A DNA stretch of 64,000 bases from contig CM045761.1 of the NCBI GenBank assembly GCA_025200525.1, positions 64,078,009-64,142,008 of the forward strand. The letters are read 5' to 3'. Positions within the stretch are counted from its first letter, which is position 1, and each line of letters opens with the position of its first letter. The position numbers and the translations under genes were made by a program. Origin of the DNA: Camellia lanceoleosa (taxonomy: Eukaryota > Streptophyta > Magnoliopsida > Ericales > Theaceae). Shown one piece after another: positions 55,725 to 64,000 of the stretch. A model generated the notes under the pieces. It was not told where the DNA came from and did no database searches. It was given only the letters and a program-made list of their open reading frames with translations.

Positions 55725-58229
55725 TGTAACAACCCTCGTACTGATTATCGATAAACTGCTGAATTAGCTACTGGTTACTGTTAAACAGAACTGATAATGA
55801 CTGATAATTGGATTAACTGAAGTACTGAATGGACTAATTGAAATCGAAACTGAAATTGAATAAGTTTATTTATTGTATTGCATATGGCATATGTTTGATT
55901 GAATGACTATCTGTTTGAATTCGTATGTTTAAACTGCTAATTGAAGGCCTTATCGACGGCCGAATTAGGAACCGTTTAGAGTTTTGGAATCAGTAGAATA
56001 TTTGTGATTTAATGGTATATTTATCTGAAAATTGATTAGGAATGATTAAATTAGATTTAAACGAATTAATTGTCAAGTTTGATTTAATTACCAAATTGCC
56101 ATGTGAGTGGCCCATTTGTTTATTATTATTGGAGGACCTTATTACACTTAACAAAACTTTCATCAACCCATTTTGTTGCCTCACCACCAAATTAGAGAGG
56201 GAGAGTGAATTAGGAGGGTGATTCAACTTGATTCTGTGCATTTACTTGAAGATTGGCTTAGAACTTAAGAGAATTGAAGGAGTTTTGTACAATTTAGCTT
56301 CCACACTAAGAAATTGAAACTCTAGGTAAGAAATTCATCTTCTTATTGTTGTCCTTGAGCTTCATCTTGCATGGTTCATACTCCATTGTAGGATTAAACC
56401 ATGATTTAGTGCAAATAGGTTGGATTATGCTTGAATTGTTGCATGCATGCTTGAATTGGTGCATTTTGAGTTGAATTCATGTTGAAATTGTACATGCATG
56501 TCCATGTTTAAGCTATGGTCCATGTTTTCATTTTGTTTTCCAACTTTTGAGCTCAATTGAGCAAGAGTTAAAGCTTGATTTTGGTTTAAAGCTCATGCAT
56601 TGCATGTTTGAAATTGTTCTTGAAATTGGGTTTGAATTTTGGATTTAATTGACTCACCTTTGGGGCTTGAATTCATAAATTGGCTTTTGAAACTTGTTAT
56701 ACATTGTTTTGGGATGTATTTTCCAGAATTTGAGCCCAAGAGGTCGAGAATTGAGTTGAGAATGCTTGGTTTGAGCTTGGGAGGCAAATCTGGAAATTCC
56801 AGATTTGGCTTCTTCGCTCGAGCGAAGGATTCCTCGCTCGAGCGAGCACCCTTTTATTCAGGTCTCCGCTCGAGCGAGCATCGAGCGTGGTATCGCGCGT
56901 AAAAATCCAACAACCAGTACTTTTTCATTTCATCAGACCGCTCGAGCGAAGGAATTCTCGCTCGAGCGAAGCCTTTGATTTTGGAAGCTCGCTCGAGCGA
57001 GCATCGAGCGAGCATCGCGCGTAAAAATCGAGCATCCAGTACTTTTACTGTTTCATCAGACCGCTCGAGCGAAGGATTGTTCGCTCGAGCGAAGCCTTTG
57101 ATTTTGCAACCTCGCTCGAGCGAGACCCCTGTTTTCAGCAAGCTTTGAAAAATGCCTTCCAACTGTATTTTTGCATCCTCATCCCATCCTAGGCATCCTT
57201 AGGCCTAGTTTAAGGCATTTTAATGAGGATTTAGACATAGAACCACACCGAGAAAATTTAGGGATTTAATTATCATCCTTCCCGACTGTTAAACTTAGTG
57301 TGTGTTCTATTTGTTAACTGTTTAGGGTTAGCTCTCGGGGACGCGCTCTAGCTGCTATAGCCCAATCTCTGTGAGTAACGATTGTATAAAGATATGTTCA
57401 AAATGGTTATCTTTTGAATACTGAACTGAACTGTTTATTGAACTGCTATTGTTTACTGAATGAATGTATGTCCTGTATTCTGAACTGTATTGTGGCATCC
57501 TTAGCAATTCTTTATTCTTTATTACGAGCTCTGTCGGTTTCCTTGTGGAACCATCATTTCTTGATTGATGGCCATCATTCTTTGTTGGGTGCATAAGACC
57601 GGTCCTTTGGACCCTCTTGTTTATAGGCTAATGAGTGTACTACATATGGTGATTGATTGAAATCTTGAAATCTTGAAAGATGAAATCTCGCTTAATGGTG
57701 ATTTCATTCTTGTAGGACATTCATTCATAACCTCTTTACGCATTATGTTATTCACGGGCTTTAGCTCCTTTGTTTATATATATATGTAGGTTCTCGTGAC
57801 GGACGAGCTAGGAGCGTGGGTTGGTCCCCAGTTTTGTCAAGCCAGCCTATGTGCCTCACTGTGAGGTTCCGAGTTGCCACGCGATGGCTTGGGGTGTTTT
57901 TATTGTCCCCACCTGTCTCCTCACTGTTTTGTATTACTGTATAGACTGTCTACTGTTTTACTGTACTGTTACCGAGGGATTAGGTCCCCGTACTGAATGT
58001 TTGTATATGATTGTATAGACTGTATGTAGACTGTACTGTTTGAATGCATGAAAAATGTTTTTGGCATACAGATTTTCACAGCTCAATGGACACTAGTTAT
58101 TTACTGTATTGGCTTCCGCCAGGCCCTGTACTCTGTTTAACTGTATTACTGTTCAGCAGGCCTTCGGTAATCTCGGATTACTGGCTAGTTACGGTGCTAA
58201 ACCCATAGGGCCGGGTTTGGGTCGTGACA
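55725..58229 (+). repeat. Right LTR of the Tekay element
   Basis: 2505 bp from TGTAACAACCCTCG to GGGTCGTGACA. It is near-identical to the left LTR from about 55800 to 56800, has about 170 bp more palindrome array, and shows clustered small differences after about 57480. Confidence 0.93.
56812..57128. repeat. CTCGAG palindrome array in right LTR
   Basis: At least eight CGCTCGAGCG palindromes lie in modules such as CGCTCGAGCGAAGGA, GAGCGAAGCCTTTGATTTTG and GCATCGAGCG. The module with CATCAGACCGCTCGAGCG occurs twice here but once in the left LTR. Confidence 0.92.
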
Positions 58230-58314
58230 CTGAAGTAGGTCACCCAAAAAGAAAAGACAACAATGAGGTAACTCCCCTGGTTCGAGAGGTGAAGCCAGTG
58301 CGACACTGCGCCCG

Positions 58315-58911
58315 TTGAGTTTTTCGGTTTTTGTTGGGAACAAACCGATGACGGAGACGGATTCCATCATTCGTGACCCAAATGTAGCAGTCGAGTTCAC
58401 TCAAAAAAAATTTTCGCCAGAAGTTCAGCAGTCCATGGTCGGCCAGGCTGATTATTTTCAAGAGGGTGTTCATGGAGTAGTAAAGGGTTTGTATACCTCC
58501 TATGAAATCGATATGCGCCTGCGTGCCGCGTGAAGAGAGATAGAGTAAAAGGATGCTCGCATTCAGAGCTTGCAAGCCCGTGTGGAGAAGGCCGAAAATG
58601 AGCTGAAGAAAGCTAACCTCTCTGAGACTCATTCGGCGAGTCAAGTGAATCCGATTATCGCGGATCGAGTAAATCGCCAAATTCTAGATCACGCGATTGC
58701 CGACCGAGAGACGGCCAGTATGTTCGCAATAGAATCCGCCAAGGCTAGGTCCTATGAGAAAGGCTTCCATGAGGGCCGTAAAATTGGAATAGAAAAGGCG
58801 AAGAAGAAACTACCGAGGAGGTCTGTCAATGCGAAAATTATGGATGTAAGCATGGATGGACTAAGGCTCTTCAGGGCACGGGTGTTGATCCGGCATCACC
58901 CGTATATCTGA
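58315..58911 (+). pseudogene. C-terminal part of a second antisense ORF (Tat C)
   Basis: The frame 58315-58530 (MTETDSIIRDPNVAVEF, YEIDMRLRAA) stops at TGA where a Trp would fit. A frame change leads to the coiled coil 58570-58911 (QARVEKAENELKKANLSE, MFAIESAKARSYEKGFHEGR). Composition and position, directly before a tandem array and a minus-strand Tat pol, match the tails of the antisense ORFs at 3-697 and 46891-47409. Function unknown. Confidence 0.6.
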
Positions 58912-59181
58912 GTTATACTTTTCCTTTTGAGGCTTTTGAAGTCGAGAAGACTGATGACGAGGGCAGAGCCGAATAATTTTGATATATATATACATATATA
59001 TTTTAAAGCATGTACTTATGATTTATTGAATAAAACATATTATTCTGAATGTCTCAAAGAGTGTAATTTCTTTACTGAAAATAAATATTAGTTTATTTGA
59101 TGTTTGTAGAAAGTAATCAATTTTCCTTGCAAATCTAGTTGTCTAATACTTTACGTCGATCGTAATATCCACAAAAGAAGC
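58912..59181. other. Spacer after the second antisense ORF
   Basis: AT-rich with (TA)n at 58982-59002 and AATAAAAC near 59029, a possible polyadenylation signal of the antisense gene. Nothing else seen. Confidence 0.4.
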
Positions 59182-59860
59182 TCCGAGTTCGGAGACTTAA
59201 TCAGCCCAAATGTCATTCACGAAGGGCGCTCCACATTCGGAGGCTTAATCATGTTTGGCCCAAACGTCATTCACGATGGGCGCTTCGAATTCGGATGCTT
59301 AATCGGCCCAAACGTCATGAGGGGCACTCCGAATTTGGAGGCTTATTCGGCCTAAACGTGTCATGCACGAAGGGCGCTCCAAATTTGGAGGCTTAATTGT
59401 ATTGGCCTAAACGTGATTCACGAAGGACGCTATGAATTCGGAGTTGTATTGGCCGAAATGTGATTCACGAAGGGTGCTCCGAATTCGGAGGCTTAATCAG
59501 CCCAAACGTGTCATGCACAAAGGGCGCTCCAAATTCAGAGGCTTAATTGTATTGGCCCAAACGTGATTCACGAAGGGCGCTCCAAATTCGGACGCTTAAT
59601 TGTATTGGCCCAAACATGACTCATGAAGGGCGCTCTGAATTTGGAGGCTTAATCGGCCCAAACGTGTCATGCACGAAGGGCGCTCCAAATTTAGAGGCTT
59701 AATTGTATTGGCCCAAACGTGATTCACGAAGGGCACTCCGAATTTGGAGGCTTAATTGTATTGGCCTAAACGTGATTCACGAAGGGCGTTCCGAATTCGG
59801 AGGCTTAATCAGCCCAAACGTGTCATGCACGAAGGGCGCTCCAAATTCAGAGGCTTTTGA
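59182..59860. repeat. About 45-65-bp tandem repeat, around twelve copies
   Basis: Units read roughly GGCCCAAACGTGATTCACGA, then AGGGCGCTCCGAATTCGGAG and GCTTAAT. Two length variants alternate, with and without TTGTATT, and with GTGTCATGCACG or GTGATTCACG. The array lies between aORF and pol. Confidence 0.9.
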
Positions 59861-59981
59861 CACAACCAGAACTCACTGGGCAACATAACCAAAACTTAAG
59901 AGAAAACATTGTATTGAAAAAATGAAGATATACACGGCGTAAAATATAAAAATAAAAAACTGTCGTGCCGTACAAGTTGAC

Positions 59982-61060
59982 TTAATGATAAAACTTGTGC
60001 AAGTGTGTGGAATTCCACGGACGTGGCAAGCTTCTTCCATCCATGACTTTGAGCCGATATGCTCTTATCCATGCGATGGAGTCAATTCGATAGGGGCTGT
60101 CCCAGCTAAGACCTAATTTTTCGTCAACCGGATTCCTAGCAATGGGAAGCAATTTCTTGAGGACCAATTCTCCTGGTGTATAACGGCGTAGCTAAACACG
60201 TTGATTATACGAATTAGCAAACTGTTGCTGGTACAGTGCCATGGATGCAAGGGTGCGGTCTCGACGTTCTTCAATTAGAGTCAAGTCCAAGGCCAACATC
60301 ATGTTATTTCGACCCATGTCAAAAACCTTCGATTTTAAGGTTGGTAGGCCAATCTCCAAGGGGATGATTGCTTGGGTTCCGAAGCATAGGGCAAACGGCG
60401 TTTCCCCAGTGGATCGCCTCGGTGTAGTGCGATGAGCCCACAGCACATTGGGCAACTCTTCGACCCATCTGCCTTTAGCTTTCTCCAGCCTTTTCTTGAT
60501 ACCGTCTAAAATAACCTTGTTGGTTGCCTCCGCTTGACCATTGCTTTGAGGGTAAGCCGGCGAGGAAAAGTAGGGCCGGATACCATAAGTGTCGCATAAT
60601 TCTCGATACACACCATAATCAAACTGGGTACCATTGTCAGAAACAAGTGCTCGTGGTATGCCGAACCTTGTTATGATGTTTTTCCATACAAAACGCTTAA
60701 TGTCAGAATCTTGAATATGTGTTAGTGCCTTCGTTTCGACCCATTTTGTGGAATAATCCGTCGCAGCAATTAGGAATCGCCTGTTGTCTAGGGCCCGTGG
60801 TAACAGTCCAATGATATCGAGCCCCTATTGAGCAAACGGCCAAGGACTAGTGATAGAATTTAACTCCTCGGCTGGTAGGTGAGTTAAACGGGAAAACTTC
60901 TGGCATTGACCACATTTCTTGACATAACTCTTAACATCAGTTCTCATGGTCGCCCAATAGTACCCCTGCGATATGGCGCAATAAGCCAGAGAATGTCCGC
61001 CTAAATAGGCACCATAACTGCCTTCATGTATTTCAGACAAAAGTTCATCGATTTTATTCA
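59982..61060 (-). pseudogene. Tat C integrase
   Basis: HHCC motif: EIHEGSYGAYLGGHSLAY ... CGQCQKFSR. Core: ATDYSTKWVETKAL (Asp), LVSDNGTQFDYG (Asp), SNGQAEATNKVILDG (Glu), so the DDE triad is complete, unlike Tat A. The C-terminal end is YTPGELVLKKLLPI ... RPWNSTHLHKFYH, finishing at 59982. TAG at about 60825 replaces a Trp (PFAQ-stop-GLDIIG), and another stop at 60190 precedes the C-terminal part. Confidence 0.88.
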
Positions 61061-61269
61061 GGTGAACACACTATAAGTATGGCCCGGAGAGAGGTTTTTT
61101 TTTGTAGAGCTTCCTCTGTGGATCCAAATAGTATCGGAGGGCTTTGTTTCGCAGTTTGTGTGCTTCTTTCTTATCCATTGGGAGCTGCTCTAAAGATAGG
61201 AATGCGGCGATAAGGTCCATCCAACTCGGAGCCGGTTCGATAACGTTGACCTAAACTGATTCTGAAGAC

Positions 61270-61800
61270 GTAATGCTCGGCTCGGGAACGAACCCTACTT
61301 CGAATGTTCGCTTAATTTCTGAGTTGATAGTAGAGGCTAAGCAGCCAGGGCGTCTGCATACGTGTTCTGATCCCGGGTTATCTGATTCAGTTCATGGTGA
61401 TCAAATTTCGCAAGCAAAGAATTCGCCATTTTCATATAGGCTGCCATGCGGTCATTTTTGGCTGCATATTCCCCTTTCAACTGGTTGATTACTAGCTTTA
61501 AGTCACAGAAGACAACCAGACGTTGTGCATCGAGATGAAGTGCATTTCACAGGCCGGTCAATAATGCTTCGTATTCGGCCTCATTGTTTGATCCGTTGAA
61601 TCCCAATTTGAGGGCTTGTTCGATTGTTGCCCCTTCGGGGGTCATGATTACTATGCCAGCCCCACTGCCACGCTAGTGGGATGACCCGTCGCAATACATC
61701 TGCCAAACGTTGCCAACATACATTCTCCAGTTAGGCTCAGTTTGCACTTGATTAGACTTAAAGTTGGTGAAGGATTTTGTGAACTTGGCTACAAAGTCGA
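61270..61800 (-). pseudogene. Tat C second RNase H domain
   Basis: Readable blocks: MYCDGSSH (first Asp present), [55 protein letters not shown] and ITRDQNTYADALAA. It is the Tat-specific extra RNase H between RH and IN. Stops (SSH-stop-RGSG, TGL-stop-NALH) interrupt it. Confidence 0.8.
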
Positions 61801-61807
61801 CAAGCAC

Positions 61808-63051
61808 TTACCCTTTGATAGAAGTTCTGGATAGAAACTGGATATCATACTGGCCAAGTTCAAGAGCCCATTTCGAGACGCGCCCCGACGCTTCCGCGCT
61901 GCGGAGCGCTGACCGGAAGGGATATTGCGTTGGTACCCCAATGGTATGCCCTTGAAAGTAGTGCATCAATTTTCTTGCAGCCATGACGAGAGCAAGGACA
62001 AGTTTTTCTAATGAAAGATAACATGTTTCAGCGTCAACCATAGCCTTGCTCACATAGTAAACTGGTCGCTGCTCCCCAAGTTTTTCCCTTATCAGTACAG
62101 CGCTAACCGCCCGGTTGGATACTGCCAGATACAAGATGAGTGGATCACCAGCCGCTGGTGTTGCCAAGAGTGGTACTAATTAGAGATAAGACTTCAGGCC
62201 GTCCAAAGCGGCCTGGCTCCCGTCCAATCAAATGCTCTGCCTTGCCGAAGTGCGTAAAAGAATTGTCGGCAGCGATCTGTGGAACGGCTGATAAACCTGT
62301 TGAGCGCAGCGGCCATCTGCATTAGCTTCTGAACCTCTTTGACTGACCGAAGGGATCCAAGCTCTAGAATTGTAGTGATTTGCCTCGGATTGGCTTCGAT
62401 TCCGCTGTGGTTAACGATGTAGCCAAGGAATTTGCCGGATCCTATGCCGAATGCACACTTAGAAGCATTCAATTTCATCTTGTACTTTCGCAGGATGCCG
62501 AATGTTTCTGACAAATTGGCTAGATGAGAGTTCTTTTCCTTAGATTTGACCACCATATCGTCGATGTATACTTCCATGGTACGGCTGAGTTGTTCCTTGA
62601 ACATGGAAGTCACTATTCTTTGATAAGTTGTCCCCGCATTCTTTAGCCCAAAAGGCATGACCTTATAGTAATAGGTTCCTCTTGGGGTGAGGAATGCAGT
62701 TTTTTCTTGATCCACCGAATGCATGGCAATTTGATGATAGCCTCTGTAGGCATCCAAGAAGCTCAAGCGATGATGATGTGCCGTTGCATCTACGAGTTGG
62801 TCTATTCTGGGCAGGGAAAAACAGTCATTGGGACAAGCATTGTTCAAATCCGTAAAATCCACACAGACACGCCAAGAGCCATTCTTCTTCTTAACGACCA
62901 CAGTATTGGACAACCATGTAGGATAAGTTACTTCGCGAATCGCCTCGGCGTCAAGTAACCGATTTATTTCTTCAACGATGGCTGAAGCATGCTCCGTGGC
63001 TGATCGTCGACTTCTTTGAATAATTGGCTCACATTTCGGATCGACGTTCAA
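61808..63051 (-). pseudogene. Tat C reverse transcriptase and RNase H
   Basis: The RT block 62194-63051 is open: YPTWLSNTVVVKKKNGSWRV, CVDFTDLNNACPND, LSFLDAYRGYHQI, KVMPFGLKNAGTTYQR and MEVYIDDMVVKSKEK, then [20 protein letters not shown]. The frame breaks near 62190, and RNase H continues at 61808-62167 (DPLILYLAVSNRAVSAVLIR, YYVSKAMVDAETCYLSLEKL). All visible RT catalytic residues are intact. A short GC-rich tract (61875-61915) lies in the RNase H tail. Confidence 0.88.
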
Positions 63052-63342
63052 GCGGTGTTAGGCCACTGATGGGTCTACTCCTGGCATCTCGTATGGGGAC
63101 CTTACAAATACATCAATATTGCCAAGTAAGAAGGCTGCCAACTCCTACCTTTCGACTTTATCCAAGGAAGCGTCGATCATGAAGAACTTGTCAGGATTTC
63201 CGTCAATTTCGATCTGATGCAGGGCTTCGGTTGCTTTTTCACTTGGGATCCCCCCAATGTCTTCAAGGCTCTCCCTATTCGGTACCTCAATTGAATGCAC
63301 TTCCAGTTCTTTTGGTCTCTTTGTAGCTAGAAGACAGCATGC

Positions 63343-63985
63343 CTACGTCGATTTCTGAGAGCCACAAATTTGTTCAATACTGCATTCTGTCAGAAAACGA
63401 AGCAGTTGGTGGTAGGTGCTTGGTACGACTTGCATTGTATGTAACCAAGTTCTGTCCATGATCAGATTATACGGCGAAAGAAGCTTGACAACCAGAAATT
63501 CTACATCTACTGATCTGGTGTCGGCCTGCACTGGTAGTGTGATCTTGCCCAAAAGGATACTCCGGGTTAGCATTGAAGCCAAATAACGGGTAGTCAACCG
63601 GAGACAGGTCTGAATTGGTAAAACCGAGCTTGACAAAAGTTTTGTGATACATTATCTTTGAAGTGCTGCCCTGGTCAACAAGAACACGTTCGATGGTGAA
63701 TTTGTTTACATGTAGCTCGATGACGAGGGGATCAGTGTGGGGGTGAGTCACTCCAACTAAATCACTGTCATCAAAACTAATCCTTCCAGTGTCGTGTGGC
63801 CGTTTCGCTGGCGTCAAAGTGCTATGGGTGCTAGACGGCAACTGGATTGTGTGCACCTCGGGTGGCGCCGGCAAGCTGTATATCATATGAATTACATCAA
63901 AAGGAGGTGACCCCGGCCGTAGAGCTACTGTATTTGTTGAATTGTTCTTCCGGATGTATTGCGTAAGACGACCGTCTTGCACCAA
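63343..63985 (-). pseudogene. Tat C protease and end of gag
   Basis: The frame 63467-63985 contains FDVIHMIYSLPAPPE and the protease active site VLVDQGSTSKIMYHKTFVKL, then GFNANPEYPFG. A one-base shift near 63545 moves the rest into 63343-63636 (KITLPVQADTRSVDVEFLVV, SPYNLIMDRTWLH, VVPSTYHQLLRF). The DQGST motif is the Tat-type aspartic protease centre. Confidence 0.82.
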
Positions 63986-64000
63986 CTCTTTAAAGTGACC

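Larger units (their letters stand above)
48663..58229 (+). mobile_element. Tekay/Del-type chromodomain Ty3/gypsy retrotransposon, complete
   Basis: Two long LTRs (48663 to about 50988; 55725-58229) flank gag, protease, RT, RNase H, integrase and a C-terminal chromodomain-like region in the + direction. The PBS matches initiator tRNA-Met, and a purine tract precedes the right LTR. The 5-bp target duplication CTGAA is exact (48658-48662 and 58230-58234). Long parts of the two LTRs are nearly identical, so the insertion is recent and is the youngest large layer in this region. Small indels break the polyprotein at three or four places. Confidence 0.95.
59861..64000 (-). mobile_element. Tat-lineage Ty3/gypsy retrotransposon (Tat C), pol part, leaves window
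   Basis: Minus-strand integrase, second RNase H, RNase H, RT and protease in the order expected for a Tat element; gag and the 5' LTR would lie beyond 64000. It is related to Tat A but a distinct copy or family, with a different tandem array and well diverged sequence. Whether it is one element with the LTR and aORF at 43.7-47.4 kb or a second, truncated one is unresolved. Confidence 0.88.

Noticed and set aside
59182..59860. Regularly spaced repeats resembling a CRISPR array
   Set aside because: Units are adjacent without unique spacers, the context is a plant retrotransposon, and no cas genes are present.

Overview
The window is a transposon-dominated stretch of a flowering-plant nuclear genome, most likely a eudicot: it is AT-rich between elements, carries plant-specific LTR-retrotransposon lineages and has one recognisable host gene. 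That gene is a plant MAPKKK (MEKK/Raf-independent, MAPKKK17/18/20-like kinase) on the + strand at 18290-19984. Nearly everything else is mobile DNA nested in several layers. Nothing suggests a bacterial, viral or organellar origin.

Layout. (1) 1-8091: a Tat-lineage Ty3/gypsy element on the minus strand (Tat A) with gag, protease, RT-RNase H, a second captured RNase H, integrase, a 93-bp tandem array, and an antisense coiled-coil ORF on the + strand at the window edge. (2) 8092-18060: AT-rich intergenic DNA with no convincing gene but with at least four or five fold-back/MITE elements (11181, 12416, 14015, 15816, 16450) and a 170-bp tandem duplication. (3) 18061-19984: promoter and kinase gene, whose reading frame runs on into AT-rich sequence. 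(4) 20209-39825: a complete 19.6-kb CACTA (En/Spm) transposon with CACTA termini, subterminal GCGACGGC arrays and a TGA target duplication. It carries a decayed TNP2 transposase (23230-26726) and a decayed TNP1-like gene (26905-28917). Its right half is invaded by about 10 kb of foreign DNA: a block of CCGCACGTGCGG palindromes, an Athila-type Ty3/gypsy element on the minus strand lacking its 3' LTR, and a 180-bp tandem array that itself holds a MITE remnant. (5) 41637-44614: a + strand Tat-type LTR fragment, then a minus-strand Tat LTR (43741-44614) with its PBS side interrupted by a hAT-type MITE (42868-43539). (6) 44615-64000: the 3' side of a Tat element, with a PIF/Harbinger MITE (44648-44888), an antisense + strand ORF with two apparent introns (45242-47409), and a 120-bp tandem array. 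A complete chromodomain Ty3/gypsy element of the Tekay/Del type (48663-58229, TSD CTGAA, about 2.3-2.5-kb LTRs full of CTCGAG palindromes) is inserted next. After it come the tail of a second antisense ORF, another tandem array, and a minus-strand Tat pol that leaves the window.

The retroelement genes follow the usual gag-PR-RT-RH-IN logic but almost all are broken. Many of the premature stops are explained by CAG to TAG or TGG to TAG/TGA changes, as expected for long-methylated repeats. The exceptions are long open stretches in the Athila gag-PR-RT (936 codons) and the Tekay PR-RT (525 codons), so these are the youngest coding copies. The host kinase lies between a MITE-rich upstream flank and a CACTA that landed about 220 bp beyond its open frame.

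The most unusual signals are the intron-containing ORF antisense to the Tat element, the two different palindrome families (CTCGAG in the Tekay LTRs, GCACGTGC inside the CACTA), the single Tat LTR with a PBS on one side and a PPT on the other, and a peculiar non-random divergence between the two Tekay LTRs.
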